Shown in pieces: positions 1 through 9,293 of a DNA stretch of 64,000 bases (position 1 is the first letter of the stretch; each line of letters opens with the position of its first letter). The position numbers and the translations under genes are program-made. This stretch comes from Bacteroidota bacterium (GTDB lineage Bacteria > Bacteroidota > Bacteroidia > J057 > JADKCL01). The DNA lies in NCBI GenBank assembly GCA_016718825.1, contig JADKCL010000001.1, positions 372,001 through 436,000 on the forward strand, given 5' to 3'. Under the pieces are notes generated by a model. That model searched no databases. It worked only from the letters and a program-made list of their open reading frames with translations, and was not told where the DNA came from.

Positions 1-256
1 TCACTTCAGGCACGACATCCCTTCCCAAACCAGCCAAAAAAGGAGCCAAAACCTGCGCCACAGGCCAGTTGTAATCTTGAAGCCAAACCAACATGTGGGG
101 CAAAACGGGCTGAACCTCTGTAAATCCGAGTGCCACGATCGCCTTGGCCTTTTCGATGTCGCTTTTGTGCAGGGGTAGTTGTGAACGAAGCGCCAATGGC
201 AATTCCTCCCAAGCTAGACCTTCGTAGATGTGCGGGACAGTGGATTGCAGGCTCAT
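1..256 (-). CDS. DUF5071 domain protein, 3' end cut by window edge
   Basis: The gene reads leftward off the window edge, so only the first 85 codons are seen, starting at the ATG at 256-254. The visible protein contains LPLHKSDIEKAKAIVAL followed by LVWLQDYNWPVAQVL. This is the pattern of DUF5071 proteins: a short 'K-x-D-x-E' segment, then a tryptophan-rich 'WLQD-NWPVA' helix. They are small soluble proteins of unknown role. No signal peptide or membrane segment is visible. The C-terminus is missing. The gene lies 44 bases downstream of the glycosyltransferase gene on the same strand and may be read through from it. The family assignment is from memory of the motif; the function is unknown. 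Confidence 0.72.
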   Translation of the reverse strand, partial: MSLQSTVPHIYEGLAWEELPLALRSQLPLHKSDIEKAKAIVALGFTEVQPVLPHMLVWLQDYNWPVAQVLAPFLAGLGRDVVPEV

Positions 257-300
257 TTTTCGGTGGTTTCGGTCCTCGTCTTCATTGGAGGAGCAGATCC

Positions 301-2260
301 TCAAACCCCCCGAACCCCCCTAACCAAAATCTCCAAATCCAGCTCCACGGCATACGCCCGGGCGTAATGCCTGTCCAATCCCCGTGTATGTTCCACGGAG
401 CTGTCGGCGTTGGAGCGGACGCGGTAGGCCATGTTGAGCAAGCCGGGTTTGAGGGAGGGGAGGCCTTTGGGTGCGGTTTTCGATGTAGCCGACAAGGTGC
501 ACTTTTCCGGTGAGGGCCTTCCAGAGATTGCCGAATGCGCGGATGGGCCGTTTGTACACAAAAAATGTCACGGGGTAGAGCAGCAGCAGCGCACTGCTTC
601 CGATCATGTCAAACATCCGCTTCTTGAAACGCAGGTCGGGTAGAGCGAGGTTGAAGGCGCCGCCTTCGGCGTGGAGCGTGTCGTGGATCACCTGCGAACC
701 CACCAAATAGTCGGCGTCGGGCGGCACAATCTTGTACCGCAACGCAGGCAGGTGCAGCGCCGACATGGCATTCAGGATTTCCTCGGTTGAGAAGTTTTTG
801 TTGGCGAAGATCACCTCGTCCACCTTGTAGATGCGCACGATTTCGCCGAGTTGACTCAGGGTGCCGAGGCTGTCTTCCTTGAGGTGGCTGCGGTCTTCGG
901 TGATGCGCACCGTCCCTTCGATTTCCACGGGATAGTCGAGTTCGCTGCGGATCAGCTTGGCGATTCTTGCGGTTTCGCTGTCGATGCCCACGATCACCAC
1001 CCGCTTTTTGCTTTGCTCGGTGAAGAAGAAATTCCCCGTGCGGGCATAATTCAGAATATTGCGGTCGAGGAGGGCAATCACCGCCATCGCGACGGAGGTC
1101 AGGCCCACGATCATCCGCGAGAAATTGATGCTCGGGAAAAGGTAACTCATCGTCGCAATCGCCACAAATCCGGCGATGGCAGCGGTTTGGATCGGTTTTG
1201 CGCGGTAGGGGCGCTTGTATCCGCCGGCGATCCAGAGGAATGTGATGAAAACGAGGGCATAGGCGGGCGCGGCGATGTAGTCAAACTCCGCCGGGTAGGG
1301 CATCTTGTCCTTTTGGATCTTGTGGATGTATTCCCAGTATTCCTTGATGCCGATCGTCGCCCCGAATACCAGCAACGCCTCCAAAGCCGGGAAGGCAATC
1401 CGCTTGGCAATCCGGCTACCGACCGCGAGGAATGCCCGCAGGTAAATCGCAAACCGGATGATCAGCGTGTAAAAACTCGCGCCGCCCTTGGAAAAGTGTT
1501 TGTTGGCGAAGATGATCATCGCATTGTAAAACACCTTGACATAGTTCAGGCTGCCCTTTTTCGTGGATTCGCCCTTGTAATGGATGATCTTGGTGCCCGC
1601 GAAGTAATAATTTTTGTAGCCGCCGAGCGTGACGCGGTAGCTCAGGTCGATGTCTTCGCCATACATGAAGAAGGTCTCGTCGAGCAAGCCGATCTTGTCG
1701 AGACAAGCCTTCCGCATGAACATGTACGCCCCCGAAAGCACGTCCACGACATGGTCTTGCTCCTTGTCGAGGTAACCCAGATGGTATTTGCCAAACGTCT
1801 TGCTCTTGGGAAACAACCGGCTCAACCCGAAAATCTTGTAGAAGGCGACCCAAGGCGTGGGCAATCCGCGTTTGCTCTCGGGGAGGAAGCGGCCCTCGCC
1901 GTCGATCATCTTCACACCGAGCGCACCCGCGTCGGGGTGGGCGTCCATGAATTCCAGGCATTTTTGGAACGTCGATTCCTCGACGACCGTGTCGGGATTG
2001 AGGAGCAGGACGTATTCGCCGGTGGCGATGCGCATCGCGAGGTTGTTGCCCGCCGAGAAGCCGAGGTTTTCCTTGCTTTCGATCAGCGTAATGTCGGGGA
2101 AGCGTTCGCGGAGCATCGCTTGGCTGCCATCCACCGAATTGTTGTCCACCACATACACCTCCGCATCGATGCCCTTGATCGCAGCACGCACCGAGAGCAG
2201 GCATTGCTCGATGAAATGCTTGACATTGTAATTGACGATGATGATGGAAAGCCGCTTCAA
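301..2260 (-). CDS. Family 2 glycosyltransferase fused to a sugar-transferase-like C-terminus (frameshifted near 470)
   Basis: Residues 1 to about 250 form a GT-A glycosyltransferase: start LSIIIVNYN, nucleotide-sugar region VVDNNSVDGS, metal-site region LLLNPDTVV, and acceptor-side motif MYGEDIDLSYR. Several membrane segments follow (about 265-410), then a Rossmann-like stretch beginning VVIVGIDSETARI. The end resembles the tail of bacterial polyprenyl-phosphate sugar transferases (KKRMFDMIGSSALLL, then GKVHLVGY). It lacks the usual catalytic stretch of that family. The reading frame changes near 465-475, where an extra C in a CCC run would explain it. After the shift the protein continues with LKPGLLNMAYRVR to the TGA at 301-303. 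The start is a TTG at 2260-2258 that overlaps the recR stop, suggesting translational coupling. It probably adds a sugar in cell-surface glycan synthesis at the inner membrane; the substrate is unknown. Confidence 0.85.
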
Positions 2261-2880
2261 ATGCCGTTGCCTGTGCTTTGGGTGAGCGAAGTGCGGTTGA
2301 TCAGCGACCGCGCGAGCGTGATTTCGTCCGTGAATTCAAGATCCGAGCCGACCGGAATGCCCCTTGCGATGCTCGAAGTCCGCACCCCGAATTCCTCGAG
2401 TTTGCGGGCGATGTAAAAGGACGTCATGTCGCCCTCCATGCTGCTCGGCAGCGCGAAGATCACCTCCTCGCAGGCGCCTGTGCGCAAGCGGTTGAGCAGC
2501 GACTCGATGTTGAGGTCACTCGGCCCGAGGCCCTGCATCGGGTGGATGATCCCGTTCAAGACGTGGTAGGTGCCCGTGTATTGACCCGTGTTTTCGATGG
2601 CGATCACGTCCTTGCAATCCTCCACCACACAAATCATCGCTTGGTTGCGGCGGTGGCTGCTACAGATGCGGCAAATTTCCTCGTCGGTCAGGTTGCCACA
2701 TTGCTTGCAGTACTTGACCCCTTTCCGCAGGGCGATAATGGCATTCCCCAAACCCTCAGCATCTCCCTCTGAACCCTTGAGAATGAACAAAGCGAGCCTC
2801 AGGGCCGTTTTTTTTCCGATCCCCGGGAGCTTTGAAAGCTCATTCACACCGTCTTCGATCACCTTGGAAGGAAATTCCAT
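2257..2880 (-). CDS. recR: Recombination mediator protein RecR
   Basis: RecR works with RecF and RecO to load RecA at single-stranded gaps. The 207-residue length matches the family. An N-terminal helix-hairpin-helix is visible (SKLPGIGKKTALRLAL), followed by a C4 zinc finger with cysteines at about 58, 61, 70 and 73 (CKQCGN...CRIC). A Toprim domain follows, with CVVEDCKDVIAIE and the C-terminal TSSIARGIPVGSDLE. I chose the ATG at 2880-2878; the reading frame continues upstream to 3045, but that extension does not resemble RecR. The stop overlaps the TTG start of the glycosyltransferase. A TATCTTTA box lies 24 bases upstream. Confidence 0.97.
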   Translation of the reverse strand: MEFPSKVIEDGVNELSKLPGIGKKTALRLALFILKGSEGDAEGLGNAIIALRKGVKYCKQCGNLTDEEICRICSSHRRNQAMICVVEDCKDVIAIENTGQYTGTYHVLNGIIHPMQGLGPSDLNIESLLNRLRTGACEEVIFALPSSMEGDMTSFYIARKLEEFGVRTSSIARGIPVGSDLEFTDEITLARSLINRTSLTQSTGNGI

Positions 2881-2904
2881 GTCTTGGGTCCAAAATTGAG
2901 ACGG

Positions 2905-2912
2905 TAAAGATA
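2905..2912 (-). promoter_or_regulatory. Candidate -7 promoter box for recR
   Basis: The minus strand reads TATCTTTA, one base off the Bacteroidota -7 consensus TAnnTTTG, 24 bases before the recR ATG. I see no convincing TTG/TTTG -33 element at the expected distance, so this is a pattern match only. Confidence 0.4.
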
Positions 2913-3103
2913 GGAAAATTGGGAGGATGTTTTGGAGGGGGAATGGAATGGGATGGTGAAAGCCGTTGAGCCGAACGCCTGACGCTTTAGAATGCGTGGG
3001 TTCGGTAAAAAACCATGGTTGTTCTTCGCGTTGAAACGCTTCCAATGGGTAAGGATCTTATCCATGGAAAAACAGCGCGGGCTATTTTCTGGGATGGGCT
3101 TTT

Positions 3104-3856
3104 CTAACCCATAAACCCATAACAGACCAACCGCCCCTGCTTTTCAGGCCTGCCGCCTTCGGTTCCGGCGTAATGGGAAAATTGCCCTTCGTCGGCGGCG
3201 GTGTCCATCGGCTCGACATAGATTTGGTCGGGTCGCAAGCCTGCGGACTGGCATTCGGAAAGGCAAAATCCGACGAGGTCAATGCCTACCCGACCATCGG
3301 GCTGCGGCACCAAAAATCCATTCCACACGGGATCTTTGGCTTGAATCGGATCACGATAGAGATAACTTTCCTTTTTGATGCAGGGGCCAATGACGAGGAT
3401 CAGATCTTCGACACGGCTTCCTTCAACCTCCTGCATGTGCCGCAACACCTTGCCCGTAAACCGCATCGCCATGCTGCGCCATCCCACGTGGGCAAACGCC
3501 ATCCGATGCTGCCGCTTGTCGTAAACAATCACCGGCACACAGTCCGCAAAGGTCAAAAACACCCCCGCATTCGGCACGCGCGAAATGATGGCGTCCGTAA
3601 CGGCTAGGCGTTCGCCGCGGAGTGCATTCAGTCCTTTTGGCATTTCGTACATCAAGGTGATGTCGTCTCGGTGCTCGGTAAAAAAGGTCACCAAACGTTC
3701 GGCAGGCAAGCCTTCCTTGGCGAAAAAGCGCTTTCGATTCTCAAAAACGGCCTCCTTGTCAGTCGCCATCGGGAAGGACATGCAACCATCGGCCATGCGG
3801 GAAAAGCCCACGCGAAACGGAAGATTTGAAGGAAGGTCGGACAACTTGGGATACAT
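3104..3856 (-). CDS. pgeF: Laccase-domain (YfiH/PgeF family) purine nucleosidase/deaminase-like protein
   Basis: This is a 250-residue cytosolic protein of the YfiH/YlmD family. Family members bind zinc and act on purine nucleosides; they were formerly called multicopper polyphenol oxidases. PgeF also clears mis-incorporated residues in peptidoglycan in E. coli. The three expected metal ligands are visible: His62 in TEHRDD, Cys106 in TFADCVPV and His123 in AHVGWRS. The IGPCI motif follows. The HxGWR motif is slightly divergent (VGWRS instead of AGWRG). The length is normal. The gene stands alone, about 220 bases upstream of recR. A TACCTTTT box (3872-3879 on the minus strand) lies 15 bases before the start. 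Family placement is firm; the exact reaction in this organism is inferred. Confidence 0.88.
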   Translation of the reverse strand: MYPKLSDLPSNLPFRVGFSRMADGCMSFPMATDKEAVFENRKRFFAKEGLPAERLVTFFTEHRDDITLMYEMPKGLNALRGERLAVTDAIISRVPNAGVFLTFADCVPVIVYDKRQHRMAFAHVGWRSMAMRFTGKVLRHMQEVEGSRVEDLILVIGPCIKKESYLYRDPIQAKDPVWNGFLVPQPDGRVGIDLVGFCLSECQSAGLRPDQIYVEPMDTAADEGQFSHYAGTEGGRPEKQGRLVCYGFMG

Positions 3857-4001
3857 GGCGGAAAATTAAGGAAAAGGTACGGCTTGCCGGAATGGTATTC
3901 GATCCATCGTTGCCTCCATCAATGGCCATGCATCCATGCCCCTATTTCCAAAAAACCATTCGCCAAGTCCCCGAACTCCCGCCTCGAACTCAAACTCTTG
4001 C

Positions 4002-4009
4002 TATCTTTA
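4002..4009 (+). promoter_or_regulatory. Candidate -7 promoter box for the thioesterase/acyltransferase pair
   Basis: TATCTTTA, one base from TAnnTTTG, sits only 6 bases before the thioesterase ATG at 4016. If used, the transcript would start almost at the start codon. No clear -33 element was seen. Confidence 0.35.
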
Positions 4010-4015
4010 CGGCTT

Positions 4016-4478
4016 ATGCCACGCTTGAAGCTTTCGATTCCGACTTCGTTGCCCTTTTCCTGCGAATTGCCGATTCGCATCACGGACCTGAACTATGGCC
4101 GTCATTTGGGAAATGACAAGGTGCTTTCCCTGATGCACGAGGCGCGGGCACAGTTTTTTGCGAGCTTCGGTTATGCCGAGGACGCTGCCGAAGGCACAAG
4201 TTTCATCATGGGCGACTGCGCGATTCTGTACAAGGCGGAAGGATTTTACGGTCAGGTCCTGCGCTGCGAAGTCGGCGCCGGGGACTACACGCGCGCTGCA
4301 TTCGACATCTATTACCGTTTTCGTGATTGCAGGCGAGGAACGCCTGCTTGCCGAAGCCAAAACCGGGTTGGTTTGCTTTGACTACACGACCCGCAAGGTG
4401 CAGTCCGTGCCGGAGGCCTTGCGCCTGCGCCTCGGCGACGCCCTCGCGACCCCAACGTCCTTGAACCAAGAAGCCTGA
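4016..4478 (+). CDS. Hotdog-fold acyl-CoA thioesterase (one-base frameshift at 4318-4321)
   Basis: The N-terminal half has the 4HBT/YbgC-type signature RITDLNYGRHLGNDKVL followed by HEARAQFF, with the asparagine/aspartate-rich loop of the active site. The frame changes at the TTTT run 4318-4321. Removing one T joins FDIYYRF to VIAGEERLLAEAKTGLVCF, which completes the central helix and the last strands of a hotdog fold. About 153 residues result, normal for the family. The enzyme presumably hydrolyses an acyl-CoA in the cytosol; the chain length cannot be read. The stop is one base before the PlsC-type acyltransferase start, so the two are probably co-transcribed and linked to lipid metabolism. 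Confidence 0.8.
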
Positions 4479-4479
4479 G

Positions 4480-5244
4480 ATGAAAAATATCCTCCTGCGC
4501 ATCTGGAGCATCTGGTTCTACATTCTCTTCACGGGATTTTTTGCCCTGATTTTCCCGCTGCATTGGATCCTGCTGAAATTTGACAAAAAATGGACGCACA
4601 ATTTCAGCCATGGCCTCAACCGGCTTTGGGGCTACGTAATCACCTATCCGGCAGGGGTTTGGATCACCACAGAAGGCAGTCCGCAAATCGCCAAGGACCG
4701 GATTTGCATCTTTGCGGTCAACCATTCGAGTTATTTGGACATCCCGATCTGTAACGTTTCGGTACATCACTCGTTCCGGTTTATCGGCAAAGCCGAATTG
4801 AATGACACCCCGCTCTTTGGCTATATGTTCAAGCGCCTGCACATTCCGGTGAATCGCGGCAGTGTGACCGAAAGTTTCAAGAGTTTCCTGCATGCCAAGC
4901 AGAAGCTCAAGGACGGCACGTCGGTTTTGGTCTTCCCTGAGGGGACGATTCCCGACAAAACAAAGGTGACGCTGCTCAAGTTCAAGGATGGTGCCTTCCG
5001 GATGGCGATCGAAAACAAGGTGCCGGTGGTGCCGGTCACGATCATCGGTGCCGAAAGGGCTTTGCCCGACAACGGCAAGTTTCTGCTGCATCCGGGCAGG
5101 GTGCGTGTGATTTTTCACGATCCGATCGAAACGGAGGAAATGACGGTCGCGGATGCAGGTGCGCTCAATCAGCGGGTGTATAAGACGATGTATGAGACGC
5201 TTGTGGCGAATGGAGGAAAGAAGGAAATTGAGAGTTTAAAGTGA
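4480..5244 (+). CDS. plsC: Lysophospholipid (1-acylglycerol-3-phosphate) acyltransferase, PlsC family
   Basis: This is a 254-residue inner-membrane enzyme of the PlsC/AGPAT family that transfers an acyl chain to lysophosphatidic acid or a related lysolipid. Two hydrophobic segments lie at about residues 10-30. The catalytic HX4D motif is NHSSYLD (about 87-93). The acceptor-binding region has PVNRGS, the third block is FPEGTIPD (about 150) and the fourth VPVVPVTIIGAE. The length is standard. The start ATG lies 1 base after the thioesterase stop, so the pair is likely translationally coupled. Specificity for lysophosphatidate rather than another lysolipid is an inference. Confidence 0.92.
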   Translation: MKNILLRIWSIWFYILFTGFFALIFPLHWILLKFDKKWTHNFSHGLNRLWGYVITYPAGVWITTEGSPQIAKDRICIFAVNHSSYLDIPICNVSVHHSFRFIGKAELNDTPLFGYMFKRLHIPVNRGSVTESFKSFLHAKQKLKDGTSVLVFPEGTIPDKTKVTLLKFKDGAFRMAIENKVPVVPVTIIGAERALPDNGKFLLHPGRVRVIFHDPIETEEMTVADAGALNQRVYKTMYETLVANGGKKEIESLK

Positions 5245-5275
5245 AAATGGAGAAGGGAGCATGAAAGGCAGCCTC

Positions 5276-5313
5276 TTGTCATGCAGAGCGAAGCGAAGCA
5301 TCTGGGAGCTGGT
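5276..5313. repeat. Possible dispersed intergenic repeat (GCAGAGCGAAGCGAAGC type)
   Basis: The intergenic stretch between plsC and the TPR gene holds TGTCATGCAGAGCGAAGCGA followed by AGCATCTGGGAGC. This resembles a widely scattered bacterial intergenic repeat of the form 'GTCAT-C-GAGCGAAGCGA-GAATCT'. Only one copy lies in this window, so calling it a repeat relies on recognition. The rest of 5245-5475 shows nothing I can name. Confidence 0.4.
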
Positions 5314-5475
5314 AGCAAATGCTGTTGATTATCTTCTTCCATCGTTTTTGGAGATTGAAAAGTCGAGAGTTTGCAGCGTTGGGCTGAATTTGTGGGGTCT
5401 GGATATGGTTTCTTAGTAAACGGTGGATTTTGTCGAATGGGTTTTTGATTTTGGTTGGCAATAATTAGATACTGA

Positions 5476-8400
5476 ATGGAGCCTAAGAAGAAGCTCAAAT
5501 TGATTCCGATCTGGCAGTTTTTCAAGGATATGCCCTTGGTGAACAAGTTGTTGTTTGGAATATTGTTTTTGTCCTTGATCGGAACTGCGGTGGTCACGGT
5601 GATGGGCGCGGAGAATCCCGCGCGTTGGGTGCTCGAAGTCAATGAGCTCAGCCAATCCTCGGAAGAGCAGGTCGCTTTGCGTACCTACACCCACAACTAC
5701 CGCACGATGCAAACCGAAATCGGCGCCTGGAAAGAGGATGTCGTATATTTTGCGACACGCATCACGCCGCAAGCCTGGCAGGTTTGGGCTTTTGTGATTG
5801 CCCAAATCCTTGGATGGGCCTTTCTTCTGGCCTCGGCAAGCTACGTCAGGAACTTCGTGGCCTATGCCATTTTCTTCGTTTTCGGCATTTTTTCCTTCCT
5901 GATCAATGCGCAAGGTGCTGGTTCGGATCTGACGTATTGGTTGGTCAATCTCGGCTTTGCCTTGGTGATTTTTGCGCCGGCCTTCCTTTTGCAGCAAGAG
6001 ATTCTCAAGCTCAAATTCGCGCTGCGGGTGTTGGTATTCGGCATTGGCGTCGCACTTCCTTTTGGGCTGCAATATTTCCAAGGTGGATGGGTTCAGTTGC
6101 ACAGCGGAACCGCTGCAAGCACTTTGGTGCTTGTGGTTTTGACGGCGGTGTACCTCATTTTCATTTCCAACGACCTCAGTAACCTGCTTTTTTACACAGC
6201 AACGAATGCCAAAAGCCAAAAGTTCCGCTTCAAATTTCCGATCATCTTCACCGCATTCCTGGTCATCTCCGCCATCGAATTTGTGATGTTGCAAAAGGAA
6301 ATGCGCTGGGACCTGCTTTCTGAAGGCGACGACATCGCCTTACGCCCGATTCACCTTGTGGCACTTGCTGCTGTCATCTCGGTCGGGACCAAACAAAACA
6401 TGGGCCCCGTGCTCAAAAACTTCATTCCCAACTTGGCCATGTCCAACGGATTCGCTGCCTTGGGATTGATTTCCATGAGCTTCATCGCCTACATGGTGAG
6501 TCTCGGCGAATACCTTTTCCTCCACCTGATCGAGCGGTTTGCCATCATTTTCTTCTTTTTGACGGGGCTGGCGCACTTTTTCTACATCTTTTACAACTTC
6601 GGACCCTTGATCCGTGCGCGGTTGAACTTCTATTTTCTGAGCATGATGCCCCGCAAGCTCATGTACTTTTTCGTGGTGATTTTTGCTGTCGGAGGTGCTG
6701 TGGCACTGGAAGGCAGCAGTCAGGCAAGCAGTCAGCGCCTCATCAAGGAGACACTTTACAACCGGCTCGGTGACGATGCCCTGCTCCGCGGAGAGGTCAA
6801 TGAAGCCTTGCTGGAATACACCGCCGCAGTCAGCGAGGCCCGGGGCTCGGTCAAAGGCAACTACAACCTTGCCATGCTCGAAATGGGTCTCACAGCCGAC
6901 CTGGCCAAAGCCCGCGAGCATTTTCAACATGCAAGTGACTTTATCCCGTTTCCTTTTGCATTCCTCAATTGGGGCAATCTGGAGCAAAGCGAATACAGTC
7001 CACGGCAAGCGAGCGTCGTCTTGCGCCGGGGCACACGTGCCATCCCCAATGCTTACTTGAGCAACAATCTCGCCACCGCGTTTTTGCAGCTCGATGAACC
7101 CGATTCGGCGATTTTGGAAATGAAGGAGGCTCTGCGCCTACAACCGGAAAACAGCGCATTTTACTCGAATCTCGGTCGTATTTACATGGATTACGACAAG
7201 ATTCCCGAGGCGAAAAGCTTTCTGGAAGCCGGACTCGACGTTCCTGTCGTTCACCGCGCAACGGTTACCAATGCCCTTTTCCTCAACCTGCGCCACAACG
7301 CCAAAATCGCCGTCGACGAAAAACTTGCCGAATTGCCGCAGATCAAAGCGAGCTGGGAAACCAACTTCAACTTTGCCATCGACCGCTACCACCAAGGCGA
7401 CATCGAAGGCGCACGTCGCCTGCTCACCCATGGCAAACCCGAACCCGCTTCGTACTCCGACAGCACAGCAAGCGGAAGCCTCCGCGCCGATTCGCTGCTC
7501 CTCGACGGTATGCTGCTCTTTGAAAAAGGCGAAATCGCCCGCGCCATCAGCCGCATGGACTTCATCGACGTGAACTTCCCCGCTTACCGCGCTTATACCA
7601 ACCATTTCCTCGGCGCCTCCTTTTTTGGAACGGGTTCGCCCGAAATGGCCGCTGCTTTCTTCCGCAAATCCGTCGAATATGGCCGCAGCTCCGACCTCCT
7701 CGCCGAGGCGATGATGGAATTTGACCGCGGCAACCTCGATTATGCCTATATGCAGCTCAATCTTGCCCGCAGCCAAGACAGTACACTTTTTGAGGCCGCC
7801 AATCTCGAAACGGCTAAAATTCAACTCGCCAACGGCGACTACTTTTTTGCCACCATCGGCATGGATGTCAACGCATTAAAGGTTGCGGATTGGATGCAAA
7901 TCGGTCTTGCAGCCGGCAAACGCGGCAACAAGGCCGCTGCACTCGAAGCCTTCCGACGCGTGATCGCCATCGACCCGGAAAACACGGCACCATTCGTCGA
8001 AATGGCGCGCATCAGCATGGATTTGGGAGATACACTCGCCTTGGAAAACCTCCTCCCCGCCATCGAAATCGATGACGAGGACTTGGAAGTCAACCTCGTA
8101 CATGCCCAAATCTTGATCCGGCAAGGGGATGTTTCCGGAGCAAATCCGATCGTGAAAAAGCTGCAAAGCAAGGCTGCAAAGAATCGTAAAGTACGTATCG
8201 TCAGTGCCGAATTTGCTGCTGCACAAGGTGATACGACCAACGCCATCCAACAATTTGAGTCGCTGCGCAAGGAAAATCCGATTGATCCAGCGGTTGTCTT
8301 GCCGCTGAGCCGCATCTACCGCGCCAAACGCATGGACTTTGAGGGCCAAAACATGATGATCGCAGCCAAGGACCTCAACCCCGAAAACCCAGATTTTTGG

Positions 8401-8571
8401 TACGAAATCGCCCACTTTGAAAGGCTGCTTGTCAGGCCCGAAGAGGCGGGTGCCAATGCCTTGGAGGCGATGAAACGTTCGACCAGCATCGAGCGGTCAC
8501 GGCAAATTTCCGAGGAATTCAAGGAAGAAATAGCGAGCTTTAATGCCTTGCATCCCGGAGAAGAAGAATAA
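5476..8571 (+). CDS. Large polytopic membrane protein with C-terminal TPR array
   Basis: This 1031-residue protein has two halves. Residues about 27-410 hold roughly ten or eleven hydrophobic segments (for example LLFGILFLSLIGTAVV near 27 and FAIIFFFLTGLAHFFYIF near 355). After a last segment, YFFVVIFAVGGAVAL, the remaining 600 residues are helical repeats with the TPR pattern (for example FYSNLGRIYMDYDKIPEAK and NTAPFVEMARISMDLGD). The TPR half probably faces the periplasm or cytosol as a protein-binding scaffold. The stop is two bases from the start of the LolD-type ATPase, which points to an operon. I do not recognise a named family for the membrane half. It might be the membrane partner of the ATPase, but no FtsX/MacB permease signature is visible. 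Confidence 0.85.
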   Translation: MEPKKKLKLIPIWQFFKDMPLVNKLLFGILFLSLIGTAVVTVMGAENPARWVLEVNELSQSSEEQVALRTYTHNYRTMQTEIGAWKEDVVYFATRITPQAWQVWAFVIAQILGWAFLLASASYVRNFVAYAIFFVFGIFSFLINAQGAGSDLTYWLVNLGFALVIFAPAFLLQQEILKLKFALRVLVFGIGVALPFGLQYFQGGWVQLHSGTAASTLVLVVLTAVYLIFISNDLSNLLFYTATNAKSQKFRFKFPIIFTAFLVISAIEFVMLQKEMRWDLLSEGDDIALRPIHLVALAAVISVGTKQNMGPVLKNFIPNLAMSNGFAALGLISMSFIAYMVSLGEYLFLHLIERFAIIFFFLTGLAHFFYIFYNFGPLIRARLNFYFLSMMPRKLMYFFVVIFAVGGAVALEGSSQASSQRLIKETLYNRLGDDALLRGEVNEALLEYTAAVSEARGSVKGNYNLAMLEMGLTADLAKAREHFQHASDFIPFPFAFLNWGNLEQSEYSPRQASVVLRRGTRAIPNAYLSNNLATAFLQLDEPDSAILEMKEALRLQPENSAFYSNLGRIYMDYDKIPEAKSFLEAGLDVPVVHRATVTNALFLNLRHNAKIAVDEKLAELPQIKASWETNFNFAIDRYHQGDIEGARRLLTHGKPEPASYSDSTASGSLRADSLLLDGMLLFEKGEIARAISRMDFIDVNFPAYRAYTNHFLGASFFGTGSPEMAAAFFRKSVEYGRSSDLLAEAMMEFDRGNLDYAYMQLNLARSQDSTLFEAANLETAKIQLANGDYFFATIGMDVNALKVADWMQIGLAAGKRGNKAAALEAFRRVIAIDPENTAPFVEMARISMDLGDTLALENLLPAIEIDDEDLEVNLVHAQILIRQGDVSGANPIVKKLQSKAAKNRKVRIVSAEFAAAQGDTTNAIQQFESLRKENPIDPAVVLPLSRIYRAKRMDFEGQNMMIAAKDLNPENPDFWYEIAHFERLLVRPEEAGANALEAMKRSTSIERSRQISEEFKEEIASFNALHPGEEE

Positions 8572-8573
8572 TT

Positions 8574-9293
8574 ATGGCAGAAGCAGAAAAGACCCCCGTC
8601 ATCCAGCTCATCGACATCCGCAGGGAATACAAAATGGGCGAGGAAGTGATCAAGGCCCTCAATGGGGTGAACCTGAACATTTACCGGAATGACTATGTCG
8701 CGATCATGGGGCCTTCGGGATCCGGAAAATCGACATTGATGAACATGATCGGCTGCCTCGACACGCCGAGTTCGGGTGCCTACATCCTCAACGGCATCAA
8801 TGTGAGCCAAATGGGCGACAATGACCTGGCCGAAGTGCGCAACCATGAAATCGGCTTCGTCTTCCAGACCTTTAACTTGCTGCCGCGTTCGACGGCCTTG
8901 GAAAATGTGGCTTTGCCGCTGATTTATGCAGGAAAAGGGCGCTCGGAACGTGTGACCATCGCGACCAAGGCCCTTACCGATGTCGGGCTTGCCGACAGGA
9001 TGCACCACAAGCCCAACGAGCTTTCGGGTGGGCAACGTCAGCGTGTGGCCGTTGCGCGGGCACTCGTGAACAATCCGAGTATCATTCTCGCGGATGAGCC
9101 GACCGGCAACTTGGACACCAAAACCAGTTATGAAATCATGGGCCTCTTGGAGGAATTGCACAAAAAGGGGCAGACGATCATCTTGGTGACCCACGAAGAA
9201 GACATCGCGTTGTATGCGCATACGATCATCCGTCTGCGGGACGGGGTAGTGGAGAGCGTCGAGGAAAACAAGAACATTAGAAAATACAAGTGA
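8574..9293 (+). CDS. ABC transporter ATP-binding protein, LolD/MacB type
   Basis: This is a 239-residue ATPase with all expected motifs: Walker A GPSGSGKST (about 46-54), Q-loop FVFQTFNLLPR, signature LSGGQRQRVAVARAL, Walker B IILADEPTGNLD and the switch histidine in ILVTHEE. The sequence is typical of the MacB/LolD/FtsE-like subfamily, which powers lipoprotein release or mechanotransmission across the envelope. Such ATPases normally sit beside an FtsX-type permease, but here the neighbours are a TPR membrane protein (2 bases upstream) and a TIMP-like secreted protein whose GTG start overlaps this stop. The partner permease is either elsewhere or is replaced by the TPR protein. Confidence 0.93.
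   Translation: MAEAEKTPVIQLIDIRREYKMGEEVIKALNGVNLNIYRNDYVAIMGPSGSGKSTLMNMIGCLDTPSSGAYILNGINVSQMGDNDLAEVRNHEIGFVFQTFNLLPRSTALENVALPLIYAGKGRSERVTIATKALTDVGLADRMHHKPNELSGGQRQRVAVARALVNNPSIILADEPTGNLDTKTSYEIMGLLEELHKKGQTIILVTHEEDIALYAHTIIRLRDGVVESVEENKNIRKYK

Noticed and set aside
851..2416. Long open frame on the plus strand opposite the glycosyltransferase and recR.
   Set aside because: It is the antisense shadow of two genes with clear families; it has no recognisable domain and no start signal.
3045..3065. Imperfect palindrome ATGGGTAAGGATCTTATCCA-T between recR and pgeF.
   Set aside because: No T run and no second copy in the window; an operator is possible but unsupported.
4318..4321. Programmed frameshifting in the thioesterase and similar genes.
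   Set aside because: The shifts sit in varied sequence contexts and genes, with both signs, so error is the simpler reading.
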